From DATAOG01 sp963757395 (GTDB lineage: Bacteria > Pseudomonadota > Alphaproteobacteria > Geminicoccales > Geminicoccaceae), in the NCBI GenBank assembly GCA_963757395.1, contig CAVWRK010000006.1, positions 62,001-126,000 on the forward strand: DNA of 64,000 nucleotides, read 5' to 3'. The position numbers and the translations under genes were made by a program. The notes below the pieces were generated by a model that was given only the letters and a program-made list of their open reading frames with translations, did not search any database and had not been told where the DNA came from. Shown one piece after another: positions 53,064 to 61,418 of this stretch (within the stretch, counting starts at the first letter, position 1; every line of letters starts with the position of its first letter).

Positions 53064-53642
53064 TCAGTCGAGATCTTGCGTCGGTGGGTTGGGGAGCTGA
53101 CCGTGGCGCTCGTCGACCTCGCTCAGATACTGGGTTTCGGCCTCGGTGCTGGGCCGGCCGAAGATGGCATTGCGGTGGGGAAAACGGCCGAAACGTCGGA
53201 TGATCGCCACGTGCTCCTCGGCGAAGCGGCGATTCTCGGCCATGCCGCTGCTCTCGAACAGCGCCAGGGCCCGCAGCTGATTGGCCAGGTCCTCGCTGTG
53301 CATGAACGGCAGATAGATGAACTGCTTCTGCTCGCTGGTGAGCTGGCGATCGAAGCCTTGGGCGAGGGCGTGCTCGGCGACCGCGAGCGCCTTGTCGTCG
53401 GTGGCGAAGGCGCGCGTGGCGCCCCGGAACATGTTGCGCGGCATCTGGTCGAGCAGGATGCAGAGCGCGAGGCAGCCTTCGGCGCTCGCCTCCCAAATCC
53501 CGAGCTCGCCGGTCACGGCGCGCGCGAACAGCCTGCCGAAGCGCTTGCGAATCGTCTGATCCAACGCCGGGCTCGCGTGAAACCAGGACGCCTTGGCGTC
53601 ATCGCCAAACCAGAACTCGAGAACCTCTTGGATGCCGTCCAT
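53064..53642 (-). CDS. DUF924 family protein
   Basis: A 192-residue all-helical protein: IQEVLEFWFGDDAKASWFHA, ALCILLDQMPRNMFRGATRA, ATDDKALAVAEHALAQGFDR, YLPFMHSEDLANQLRALALF, and FGRFPHRNAIFGRPSTEAE. DUF924 proteins are common in proteobacteria and resemble TPR-like folds; function is unknown. ATG 53642 begins the conserved part; an in-frame extension to 53726 adds Gly/Asp-rich sequence without family character. Confidence 0.9.
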   Translation of the reverse strand: MDGIQEVLEFWFGDDAKASWFHASPALDQTIRKRFGRLFARAVTGELGIWEASAEGCLALCILLDQMPRNMFRGATRAFATDDKALAVAEHALAQGFDRQLTSEQKQFIYLPFMHSEDLANQLRALALFESSGMAENRRFAEEHVAIIRRFGRFPHRNAIFGRPSTEAETQYLSEVDERHGQLPNPPTQDLD

Positions 53643-53935
53643 AGGCAGGCTCGACCTCCGCTCGCCATCTCCTCGACCAGGCGATAGATCGTCCGGGCCG
53701 TCGCCAGCCCGCGCGCCGTCGGCCACTGCGGGCGCTGGATCAGAGCTAAGGTGTAGAGCGGCAACCGCGCGACAGCAACCGAGACGAACCGCTCGACGGC
53801 AGCGCGGGCGGCCGGGCAGGCAGGGACGCGTCGCCGCTCCCGACCCGGGCCATCCGGCGCAAACTCGGCATTGGACCCTCCCGTGATCCGCCCGGGCCTG
53901 CTAGAAGGGGCGATCGCGCGCGACGAGGTCGGCTC

Positions 53936-55270
53936 ATGATCCCCCGCTACTCGCGGCCCCAGATGGCGGCCATTTGGGCGCCGGAGAACCGGTTCCGGCT
54001 ATGGCTCGAGGTCGAGCTCAACGTCCTCGAGGCGATGGCCGGGCTCGGCCGGGTGCCGAAGGCGGCGGCCGGGGCGGTCCGGGCGGCGGCCGAACGCCGG
54101 ATCGAGGCGATCATCGACCCCGTGCGGATCGAGGCGATCGAGGCGACCACCCGCCACGACGTGATCGCGTTTTTGACCCACGTGGAGGAGGTGGTCGGCC
54201 CCGAGGCCCGCTACCTGCATCTCGGCATGACCTCCTCGGACCTGATCGATACCGCGTTCGCCTGCCAGCTGACTGAGGCTGCCGACCGGCTGCTCGCCGA
54301 TCTCGACCAACTGCTCGCCGCGCTGCGCCGCCGGGCCTACGAGCACAAGGACACGCTCTGCGTCGGGCGCTCGCACGGCATGCACGCCGAGCCGACCACC
54401 TTCGGCCTCAAGCTCGCGGGCTTTTATGCCGAGTTCGAGCGCAACCGGAAGCGGCTCGAGACCGCGCGCACGGAGGTCGCGACCTGCGCGATCTCGGGCG
54501 CGGTCGGCACCTTCGCCAACGTCGACCCGGCGGTCGAGGCGGAGGTCGCGGCCAGGCTCGGTCTCGCGCCGGAGCCGGTCTCGACCCAGGTGATCCCGCG
54601 CGACCGGCATGCCGCCTTCTTCGCCGCGCTGGCACTCACGGCCTGCGGCATCGAGCGCCTCGCGACCGAGATCCGCCATCTGCAGCGCACCGAGGTCGGC
54701 GAGGCCGCCGAGCCGTTCGCCCGCGGCCAGAAGGGCAGCTCGGCGATGCCGCACAAGCGCAACCCCTGGATGAGCGAGAACCTGTGCGGCCTGGCGCGGC
54801 TGGTGCGTGGCTACCTGGTGCCGGCGCTCGAGAACGTCGCGCTCTGGCACGAGCGCGACATCGCGCATTCCTCGGTCGAGCGGGTGATCGCGCCCGACGC
54901 GACCATTGCCCTCGATTTCGCCCTCTACCGCCTGACCGGGATCGTCGACCGTCTCGAGGTCGACCCGCTGCGAATGCGGGCGAACCTGGAGAGCAGTCGC
55001 GGCCTGATCCATTCGCAAGGCGTCCTGCTCGCGCTGACCGAAGCCGGGCTCGGCCGTCAGGAGGCCTACGCGATCGTCCAGCGCCACGCGATGCGGGCGT
55101 GGCGGGAAGGGGTGCCGCTGCTCGATCTGCTACGCGCCGACCCCGAGGTCACGGCGCGGATCGATGAGGCGGCGCTCGGCGCGCTGTTCGACCTCGGCCA
55201 CCACACCCGCCACGTCGATCGGATCTTCGCCCGGGTGTTCGGTGCGGCCGAAGGGGCCAAGGGCGCATGA
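53936..55270 (+). CDS. purB: Adenylosuccinate lyase
   Basis: A 444-residue lyase for two steps of purine synthesis (SAICAR and adenylosuccinate cleavage): RYSRPQMAAIWAPENRFRLW, LHLGMTSSDLIDTAFACQLT, LCVGRSHGMHAEPTTFGLKL, and the flexible signature loop GSSAMPHKRNPWMSENLCGL with the catalytic Ser. It overlaps the next gene by ATGA, so an exported protein is co-translated with it. Confidence 0.96.
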   Translation: MIPRYSRPQMAAIWAPENRFRLWLEVELNVLEAMAGLGRVPKAAAGAVRAAAERRIEAIIDPVRIEAIEATTRHDVIAFLTHVEEVVGPEARYLHLGMTSSDLIDTAFACQLTEAADRLLADLDQLLAALRRRAYEHKDTLCVGRSHGMHAEPTTFGLKLAGFYAEFERNRKRLETARTEVATCAISGAVGTFANVDPAVEAEVAARLGLAPEPVSTQVIPRDRHAAFFAALALTACGIERLATEIRHLQRTEVGEAAEPFARGQKGSSAMPHKRNPWMSENLCGLARLVRGYLVPALENVALWHERDIAHSSVERVIAPDATIALDFALYRLTGIVDRLEVDPLRMRANLESSRGLIHSQGVLLALTEAGLGRQEAYAIVQRHAMRAWREGVPLLDLLRADPEVTARIDEAALGALFDLGHHTRHVDRIFARVFGAAEGAKGA

Positions 55271-55929
55271 TCCCGCCGCGCGGCGTGGCGCTGCTGGCGG
55301 TTGCCGCCTGCTTCGGCCTGGCAGCGCTGCCGGCGAGGGCGGCGGTGCTGATCGAGGCCGACAAGGCGGGCCAGGCGCTCCGGCTGGTGGTCGATCGGAC
55401 CCAGGAGCGCGTGCTGATCACTGCGGGCGAGGTCCGGGTCCTGGTCGATCTCGCCGCCGGCCTGGTCTATCTCGAGCGGCCGGGCGCCCCGACCAGCCGG
55501 GTGCATGCCCGCTTCCGCCCGGGCCACGACGAGCCCGCGCCCTACCGGGTCGAGCGCTTCGGGCCGGGACCGATCCTCGCCGGCAACGCCAGCACCTACT
55601 ATGTCCTGTTCGATCAGGACCGGGTCTGTGCTGAAGCGATGCTGAGCGGCTGGATGAGCCCGTTCGTCGATCCGGCGGTGCGCGCGATCGCCATGCTCGA
55701 GCGCCCGAGCCCGGCCGCGGCCGGCGACGCCTGCGCGGCGATCCCGTTCACGACCTACGCGGCCGCCGGCTGGCCACTCTTGACCGGCAAGATCGACCGG
55801 CCGAGCTTCGTCACCACCCGGATCGAGTTCGACTATCAGCCGGCGTCGGACGAGTTGACGCCGCCGGCCTCGTCGCGCGAGCTGGCGATCGAGGAGCTGG
55901 CGGCGTGGATCGCCTGGTCGCCCTCCTGA
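55267..55929 (+). CDS. Exported hypothetical protein, paralogue 1
   Basis: A 220-residue protein with a signal peptide (residues 1-26, ending LPARAAV). Then: LIEADKAGQALRLVVDRTQE, YRVERFGPGPILAGNASTYY, VCAEAMLSGWMSPFVDPAVR, IPFTTYAAAGWPLLTGKIDR, FDYQPASDEL. These segments recur in order in the protein at 56409-57062, so the two are paralogues. Family not recognised. It is coupled to purB by ATGA and its 3' end overlaps a convergent gene by about 90 bases. Confidence 0.75.
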   Translation: MIPPRGVALLAVAACFGLAALPARAAVLIEADKAGQALRLVVDRTQERVLITAGEVRVLVDLAAGLVYLERPGAPTSRVHARFRPGHDEPAPYRVERFGPGPILAGNASTYYVLFDQDRVCAEAMLSGWMSPFVDPAVRAIAMLERPSPAAAGDACAAIPFTTYAAAGWPLLTGKIDRPSFVTTRIEFDYQPASDELTPPASSRELAIEELAAWIAWSPS

Positions 55930-56252
55930 CCCCAGCGCTCCGGCACATCGCCGTGGTAGTGGATGACACGGTCGCGGCCATGATCGGGCGGGCCGCCCTG
56001 GTCCGGGACTGGCCGGCGGAACAGCTTTTCGACCGCGACCAGGATCGGCCAGAACGCGAAGACATAGAAGAAGGTGACGAGGTAGATCCCGGTGACCGCG
56101 ATGTCGCCCCACCGGTCGGGCAGAGTCTCGGCGGTGCGCCAGGCCAGATAGAGCAGGTAGCCGCCCGCGCCCCAGAGCGCCAGAGCGAGCACCGCGGCCC
56201 GGTCCCGGGCATGTCGAAGGCGCTGTTCCTCGGCCCAGAGCTCGCGGTTCAT
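55836..56252 (-). CDS. Small membrane protein with two helices
   Basis: A 138-residue protein: two hydrophobic helices (AAVLALALWGAGGYLLYLAW at about 19-38; DIAVTGIYLVTFFYVFAFWP at about 50-69) and a charged cytosolic tail (VPDQGGPPDHGRDRVIHYHG). Start ATG 56252. The last 30 codons are antisense to the 3' end of paralogue 1, so the true tail is uncertain. Family not recognised. Confidence 0.6.
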   Translation of the reverse strand: MNRELWAEEQRLRHARDRAAVLALALWGAGGYLLYLAWRTAETLPDRWGDIAVTGIYLVTFFYVFAFWPILVAVEKLFRRPVPDQGGPPDHGRDRVIHYHGDVPERWGQEGDQAIHAASSSIASSRDEAGGVNSSDAG

Positions 56253-56408
56253 GAAATTCCAGCGGTGGTTCGCGGGGCGGCCGCTCCGAGGCTAGGCGGG
56301 CGAGGTTAAGCGAGTCTGTAGCGCGGGGCGGCCGCTACCGGCTGCGGTTAAAGGTCGGGCAATCAGTTTGGGCTATGGCTTGGGTCGACCCACCGAGGAG
56401 GCTGACCC

Positions 56409-57062
56409 ATGCCCGTCCGTCGGATGCTGCTCGCCGCCGCCGTCTTGAGCATCCTGCCGCAGCTCTCGGCCGCGGCCGCGATCCTGATCGAGGCGCGCAA
56501 GCATGGCGAGCCGTTCCGGATGGTGGTCGACAATGAGCGCCAACGGGCGCTGATCAGCACGGCGCGGGGCGAGAGCCTGATCGACCTTGAGCGGGGCCAG
56601 ATCTATGTCCGCGGCCCGGGCGGCGTCGCCAGCCGGGTGCCGATCGGGCCGGAGCCGCTGCCGGTGAGCAGCCTCTATCGGGTCGAGCCCTGGGGGCCGG
56701 GGCCGGTGGTCGCCGGCCAGTCGACCGTCTACCATGTGATCACCTACGGCGATCAGATCTGCGCCGAGATGCTGGTCAGCGGCTGGATGAAGCCGTTCGT
56801 CGCGCCGGTGGTGCAGGCGCTCGATTTGCTCGAGGACCTGAGCGGCACGCCGCGCGGCCGGGGCTGCGAGCGCATCCCGTTCGCGGTCTACGCCGCTGCC
56901 GGCTGGCCGATCATGGCCGGCAAGATCGACCACCTGACCTTCGAGACCAGGAGCGTGCGCTTCGACTACCAGCCGACCGCGCGCGAGCTGGCGCTACCGG
57001 TGCACTACGACACCGCGCGCCCGGACCAGCTCGTCCTCCAGGCCTTCGCGCCCAAGCCCTGA
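56409..57062 (+). CDS. Exported hypothetical protein, paralogue 2
   Basis: A 217-residue protein with a signal peptide (RMLLAAAVLSILPQLSAAAA). It repeats the layout of paralogue 1: LIEARKHGEPFRMVVDNERQ, YRVEPWGPGPVVAGQSTVYH, ICAEMLVSGWMKPFVAPVVQ, IPFAVYAAAGWPIMAGKIDH, FDYQPTAREL. A conserved Cys in the C-A-E segment and another before IPF could form a disulfide. Family not recognised; a periplasmic role is likely. Confidence 0.75.
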   Translation: MPVRRMLLAAAVLSILPQLSAAAAILIEARKHGEPFRMVVDNERQRALISTARGESLIDLERGQIYVRGPGGVASRVPIGPEPLPVSSLYRVEPWGPGPVVAGQSTVYHVITYGDQICAEMLVSGWMKPFVAPVVQALDLLEDLSGTPRGRGCERIPFAVYAAAGWPIMAGKIDHLTFETRSVRFDYQPTARELALPVHYDTARPDQLVLQAFAPKP

Positions 57063-57077
57063 CGGGCCGCGCCGCGT

Positions 57078-57428
57078 TCAGCCCTCGCCGAGAGCGCGGC
57101 GCAATTCTGCCGCGGCGGCCGTCTCCAACGGCGGGAGATCACGCTCGATGATCCGCCAGATCCGCCACTGGTCGATTCTGAAGTATTGGTGAACCAGGAC
57201 ATCGCGCAGGCGAGCCCAGTCCGCCCAGGCGATCGCCGGATGTCGGGCACGGAGATCCTGCGGCAGGTTCTTGACGGCTTCACCGATGTTGGTCAGAGCC
57301 GCCGCCGAGGCCTGCTGAGCGAGACGGTCAGCGATGAAGCCGCTGGCATCCATGCCGGACGTGAAGCGGCGAAGATCCTGGATCGCCTGAAGGATGTCGT
57401 CGAGCCGCTGCGCCTCGCGTCGGACCAC
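57078..57428 (-). CDS. HepT-like HEPN ribonuclease toxin
   Basis: A 116-residue DUF86/HepT protein: AQRLDDILQAIQDLRRFTSG, ASAAALTNIGEAVKNLPQDL, and the HEPN catalytic motif R-x4-H-x-Y in LRDVLVHQYFRID. HepT toxins cleave RNA and are silenced by a partner nucleotidyltransferase that AMPylates the Tyr of this motif. The GTG start at 57428 is 15 bases after the antitoxin stop, in the usual antitoxin-then-toxin order. Confidence 0.92.
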   Translation of the reverse strand: MVRREAQRLDDILQAIQDLRRFTSGMDASGFIADRLAQQASAAALTNIGEAVKNLPQDLRARHPAIAWADWARLRDVLVHQYFRIDQWRIWRIIERDLPPLETAAAAELRRALGEG

Positions 57429-57443
57429 GCGCCCGCGACTTCT

Positions 57444-57884
57444 TTAGAAGACCTGCGTGGTTTCGCGTTCGACCTCGGACCGCACGAATTGCTTGAGCAT
57501 CTTGCGCTCGACCAGATCGGTCGGCCAACCCAGCACACTCTCGGCCTGCTGCTGGACGTGGACGAGATCGAGCAGGGAGAAGTCGGCATTTGGCGCGACA
57601 TCGATCGCCAGATCGATATCGCTGTCCGGACCCGCCTCGCCGCGGACCAGCGATCCGAACACGTAGAGGTGCTCGACCCCGCGTTTCTTCAGCGTCGGCG
57701 CATGCTGCCGGAGGATCGCGATGGTCTTGCCGAGGTCGGGTGGGGCGCGGTCATGCTCGCTCAGATAGTTCTCGATCGCTTGCTGGACGAGCTGCTGGAC
57801 GCTCGTCTGTCGCTTTGCAGCGAGCTGCTTCACGCGGCTCCGTATCTCGACCGGCACGCGCACGGATAGAAAAGCCTCGGCCAT
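57444..57884 (-). CDS. MNT-type nucleotidyltransferase antitoxin with N-terminal ribbon-helix-helix
   Basis: A 146-residue protein. Residues 1-40 (MAEAFLSVRVPVEIRSRVKQ, LAAKRQTSVQQLVQQAIENY) look like a ribbon-helix-helix DNA-binding domain. Residues 50-146 are a minimal nucleotidyltransferase: EHLYVFGSLVRGEAGPDSDI, DLAIDVAPNADFSLLDLVHV. The GS...DxD motif is intact, so it may AMPylate HepT. Most MntA antitoxins lack the DNA-binding part. ATG 57884 is chosen; the frame extends to a TTG at 57914 within the promoter. Confidence 0.88.
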   Translation of the reverse strand: MAEAFLSVRVPVEIRSRVKQLAAKRQTSVQQLVQQAIENYLSEHDRAPPDLGKTIAILRQHAPTLKKRGVEHLYVFGSLVRGEAGPDSDIDLAIDVAPNADFSLLDLVHVQQQAESVLGWPTDLVERKMLKQFVRSEVERETTQVF

Positions 57885-57906
57885 GACCAGCACCCCGGTT
57901 TCACTC

Positions 57907-57942
57907 GTGCACAAGATAGCATGTGCACATCATCCAGAGCAA
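57907..57942 (-). promoter_or_regulatory. Promoter and repeated GTGCAC operator of the MNT/HepT pair
   Basis: On the minus strand: -35 TTGCTC at 57942-57937, an 18-base spacer and -10 TATCTT at 57918-57913. The palindrome GTGCAC occurs twice, at 57907-57912 and 57923-57928, flanking the -10 box. This arrangement would suit autorepression by the ribbon-helix-helix part of the antitoxin. The predicted transcription start is near 57906, about 20 bases before the ATG. Confidence 0.65.
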
Positions 57943-57950
57943 CGAAGCCG

Positions 57951-59111
57951 TCACATGAGCCGCTGGCTCTTGAAGCTGGTGTGGCGGTTCTTGCCGACGA
58001 TCACGTGGTCGTGGACGCTGATCCCGACGGGGCTGAGCGCCTGGACCACCTGCTTGGTCATCTCGATGTCGGCGCGCGACGGCGTCGGGTCGCCGCTCGG
58101 ATGGTTGTGGACCATGATGATCGCCGAGGCCTGGAGCTCGAGCGCGCGGCGCGTGATCTCGCGCGGGTAGAGCGGTGTGTGGTCGACCGTGCCGCGCTGC
58201 TGGACCTCGTCCCGGATCAGGATGTTCTTGCGGTCGAGGAACAGCACCCGGAACTGCTCGATCGGCTCGTGGGTCAGCGCGACCTGGAGGTAGTCGAGCA
58301 GCGCCGTCCAGGAGCCGATCACCGGCCGGCCCTGGATCTGCTCGCGCAGCACACGCTGCAAAAGCTCGCCGATCGCGCGCAACAGGATCTGGGTCTCGCG
58401 CCGCCGCCAGAGCCGGACGATCTCCCAGGCGCCATCCTTGTCCCGCTCGAGGGCGCGCCAGCGCCGGCCGGCGTCGGAGAGCTGCTCGGGCGGAGCGTCC
58501 CGGTCGCGCTGGTGGTCGTCCGACAGCCGATACGCGAGATAGGCATCGATCTCGGGATCGTCCTTGCGCAGGTCGTGGAACTCGGCGAGCTGATGAGGCT
58601 CGGCCTTGAGGGCCGCGCCGAGGCTGCCGAAGCGCGCCAGCAGGTCCTTGGCGAGCGGCTTGGTATCCTTGATGTCGATGCTGAAGAACAGCAGCAGCTC
58701 GAGCAGCTCGTAGTCGGGCAGGGCCTCGGGGCCGGCCTCGAGGAAGCGCTCGCGCAGGCGGTTGCGGTGGCCGGCGTTCTGCGCCTGCTTGCGCAGGCGG
58801 GCGAAGGAGGCCGCCTCCGCCTCGAAGGGCGTCGGGGCGTCGGCGAGACCGCGGGCCGCGGCCTGGCCGTTCGCGGGCAGAATCGCGGCCAGCCGCTCGA
58901 GCGGCTCGAGCGCGCCAAACACCCAGGCCTGGCGGCGCGCGCTCCAGCGGCCGCCGGCGCGCCGCAGCAGCTCCTTGTGGGGGTAGGTATTGCCGGCAAC
59001 CGCGAATTCGGTCGTGCCCGTCGAGACCGAATCCTCGCGCAGCTCAAGGCCGACGCGGCTCAGCGCCTCGCCAACGGCGGTCCCGTCCGGATCGGTTCGC
59101 GGCACTGGCAT
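57951..59111 (-). CDS. radC: Enlarged RadC/JAB-domain protein
   Basis: A 386-residue RadC; typical members are about 220-250. Residues 1-85 form an extra domain with the motif FAVAGNTYPHKELLRRAGGR then WSARRQAWVF. Then the helix-hairpin-helix part GHRNRLRERFLEAGPEALPD, YELLELLLFFSIDIKDTKPL. An insertion follows (about 175-265, DDPEIDAYLAYRLSDDHQRD). The C-terminal JAB metalloprotease fold has RVLFLDRKNILIRDE and the metal motif MVHNHPSGDPTPSRADIEMT. RadC was once linked to repair, but its role is not settled. Upstream lie map and sfsA in the same direction. Confidence 0.88.
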   Translation of the reverse strand: MPVPRTDPDGTAVGEALSRVGLELREDSVSTGTTEFAVAGNTYPHKELLRRAGGRWSARRQAWVFGALEPLERLAAILPANGQAAARGLADAPTPFEAEAASFARLRKQAQNAGHRNRLRERFLEAGPEALPDYELLELLLFFSIDIKDTKPLAKDLLARFGSLGAALKAEPHQLAEFHDLRKDDPEIDAYLAYRLSDDHQRDRDAPPEQLSDAGRRWRALERDKDGAWEIVRLWRRRETQILLRAIGELLQRVLREQIQGRPVIGSWTALLDYLQVALTHEPIEQFRVLFLDRKNILIRDEVQQRGTVDHTPLYPREITRRALELQASAIIMVHNHPSGDPTPSRADIEMTKQVVQALSPVGISVHDHVIVGKNRHTSFKSQRLM

Positions 59112-59176
59112 GGCCGCGAGTCATAGCCGGATAGTTTATAAAAATCCATAAACAAACTACTTTGAGTTGAGATAGC

Positions 59177-60073
59177 CTACCACGCGGGGTGATGCAGCCC
59201 CGCCGGCGACAGGGTGAACACCTCGCAGCCATCCTCGGTGACCCCGACGGTGTGCTCGAACTGGGCCGACAGCTCGCCGTCGCGGGTGATCACGGTCCAG
59301 CCATCCTCGGTGCTGAGCTTGACCTTCCAGCCGCCGGCATCCCAGTTGCCGGCGTTGATCATCGGCTCGATCGTGAAGATCATGCCCGGCCGCAAGATCA
59401 GCTCGCGCTGCGGCGCCATCGGACCCGCTGGCTTCTGCCGTTCCTTCTTCGCCTTCTTGTCCCGCGACGTCGAGTAGTGGAGAACGCTCGGGGCGTCGTG
59501 GAAGACGCGGCCGATACCGTGGCCGCAGTAGTCCTGCACGACGGAATAGCGAAATTTCTCGGCGTAGGTCTGGATGGCGAGGCCGATGGCGCTCAGCGGC
59601 GCGCCCGGCTGGGCGGCATGGATGCCTCGCCACATGGCCTCGTAGGTCACCTGGCAGAGGCGGCGCGCCTTGATCTTGGGCTCGCCGGCGAAGAACATCC
59701 GGCTGGTGTCGCCGTGCCAGCCGTCGAGGATCACCGTGACGTCGATGTTGAGGATGTCGCCGTCGCGCAGCACCCGGCGCTCGCTCGGAATGCCGTGGCA
59801 GACCTCCTGATTGATCGAAATGCAGGTCGATCTCGGGTAGCCGCGGTAGTTGAGCGGCGCCGCCAGCGCGCCGTGATCCCGGATGAACGCCTCGCACAAG
59901 CCATCGAGCTCGCCGGTGGTCACGCCCGGTCGGACCTGGCCGTCGATCATGTCGAGCACGGCGGCGGCGAGCTGCCCGGCCCGGTGCATGCCGGCGAAGT
60001 CGGCCGGGTCGTGCAGCGGCACCTGAGCCTCGCTGGCGGGGCGCTTGGCGGTGTGGACCTGATCCTGCATCAT
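59177..60073 (-). CDS. map: Methionine aminopeptidase type I
   Basis: A 298-residue enzyme that removes initiator Met: STCISINQEVCHGIPSERRV, GDILNIDVTVILDGWHGDTS, YCGHGIGRVFHDAPSVLHYS, MIFTIEPMINAG, QFEHTVGVTEDG supply the metal ligands (two Asp, His, two Glu) and catalytic His. A Lys-rich insertion (SRDKKAKKERQKPAGPMAPQ) sits between HYS and the LRPGMIFTIEP strand and is not typical. The start is set at ATG 60073. It is 19 bases after sfsA. Confidence 0.95.
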   Translation of the reverse strand: MMQDQVHTAKRPASEAQVPLHDPADFAGMHRAGQLAAAVLDMIDGQVRPGVTTGELDGLCEAFIRDHGALAAPLNYRGYPRSTCISINQEVCHGIPSERRVLRDGDILNIDVTVILDGWHGDTSRMFFAGEPKIKARRLCQVTYEAMWRGIHAAQPGAPLSAIGLAIQTYAEKFRYSVVQDYCGHGIGRVFHDAPSVLHYSTSRDKKAKKERQKPAGPMAPQRELILRPGMIFTIEPMINAGNWDAGGWKVKLSTEDGWTVITRDGELSAQFEHTVGVTEDGCEVFTLSPAGLHHPAW

Positions 60074-60092
60074 GGCGAAGGCGACCAAAGCT

Positions 60093-60791
60093 TCAGAGGA
60101 CGAACGGCAGCGCGCCGGCCAGACGGATCTCGTCGACGCTGATCCGGCACGCCCGGCACAAGGTCTCGACCCCCGCCGCCCGAGCCGCACCGGCAGCCTC
60201 GGCGTAGCGCGGATCGAGGTCCGCGGCCAGCCGGAAGTCCGCGCAGTCGGTCCGCTGCACGACGTACAGCATGACCGCCCGCGCCCCGGCCGCCGCGCTG
60301 CGAGCGAGCGCGCCCAGATGTTTCACCCCGCGCGCGGTCGCGGTGTCCGGGAACTCCGCGCCCCGCGTGCGCTTCAGATGTACGTTCTTGACCTCGACAA
60401 AGCAATCCGGCCGCCCTTCTCCCCGTAGCAGGAAATCGATCCGGCAGCCCCGATCATAGGCGACCTCGCGCCGGATTTCCCCATACCCGCCAAGTTCCGG
60501 CACCAGCCCGGCCCGCAGCGCCTCCTCGACCAGCCGGTTGGGATGCATGGTGTTGATCCCGACCAGCCCGCCCGCGACCTCGACCAGCTCGAGCGTCAGC
60601 GGCAGTTTCCTCGAGACGCGGGCCGAGCGCGACAGCCAGACCGGCGCCCCCGGCGCATCCAACCCCAGCATCCGCCCGGGATTCGGGCAATGCACCGTGA
60701 CCTCGCGGCCGTCCTCGAGCGCCACATCGGCGAGAAACCGCTTGTAGCGCCGCACCAGACGGCCTTGGATCAAAGGCTCGGGCCAGCGCAT
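60093..60791 (-). CDS. sfsA: SfsA family DNA-binding/sugar fermentation protein
   Basis: A 232-residue SfsA homologue: LIQGRLVRRYKRFLADVALE, VTVHCPNPGRMLGLDAPGAP, VGINTMHPNRLVEEALRAGL, FLLRGEGRPDCFVEVKNVHL, AEFPDTATARGVKHLGALAR, LYVVQRTDCADFRLAADLDP. The nuclease-like acidic residues (D/E-V-K-N) are kept. The E. coli protein was linked to maltose gene stimulation, though its real function is unclear. ATG 60791 gives the standard length. It is the first gene of sfsA-map. Confidence 0.93.
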   Translation of the reverse strand: MRWPEPLIQGRLVRRYKRFLADVALEDGREVTVHCPNPGRMLGLDAPGAPVWLSRSARVSRKLPLTLELVEVAGGLVGINTMHPNRLVEEALRAGLVPELGGYGEIRREVAYDRGCRIDFLLRGEGRPDCFVEVKNVHLKRTRGAEFPDTATARGVKHLGALARSAAAGARAVMLYVVQRTDCADFRLAADLDPRYAEAAGAARAAGVETLCRACRISVDEIRLAGALPFVL

Positions 60792-61136
60792 CTTTTTCCC
60801 GGTTTTCCCGAACTGAGGAACGGGCGCTTCTGTCGACCATCCAAGGCCCGTCGTCAACCGCCTTCCCGGCCTCCATCGCCTCCATCAGGAGGCTCAATCG
60901 GATCAATCACGATCAGTCGATGTATAAATCGCCGCCTTTTCCCGACCTCGACCCGAGCTCACGAGTATTGCATGGGTTCCCGCTCGCGGCCTGTTCCATC
61001 TCAATCCGTCCCTCGCCTTTGATTGCACAATGCCGCTAGGCGTGCCATGATCATAAGACGTCTTGTGACCGTTCAAAGTCCATGTTGACGAGATGTACCG
61101 ATTGATCCGATGAGGGTGGCACACTTTATACTTCAT

Positions 61137-61168
61137 GATGCGCCACTATGTCGCAAAAGTGGCGCATC
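61137..61168. repeat. Perfect 11-base inverted repeat with 10-base loop
   Basis: GATGCGCCACT at 61137-61147 and AGTGGCGCATC at 61158-61168, loop ATGTCGCAAA. There is no T-run, so it is not a typical terminator. It could be an operator, a mobile element end or a folded RNA. Confidence 0.85.
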
Positions 61169-61418
61169 TTGATCTTGAATGTGGACGATTCCGTAGCATG
61201 CGCCGGAAGTCGTCGTCGGCATCAACCGAAGATAAGGACAGTGTATAGCAGATTTATCAAGTATTATTCTGCCGAAAACGCCCAAATTGCCTCGGGTTTC
61301 GCGCAGCTTCGGGTTGGTCGGCACCGCCCGCCACCGCTGCCGATTGATCCCGGATTGATCCAAGAAGCCCGTTGCCTCCATGCGTCAGAAGTGTCGCATT
61401 CCTCGACACCCGACGCCG

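Noticed and set aside
57885..57914. Ten-residue N-terminal extension of the MNT antitoxin from TTG 57914
   Set aside because: It would overlap the -10 box and predicted transcription start; ATG 57884 begins the conserved domain.
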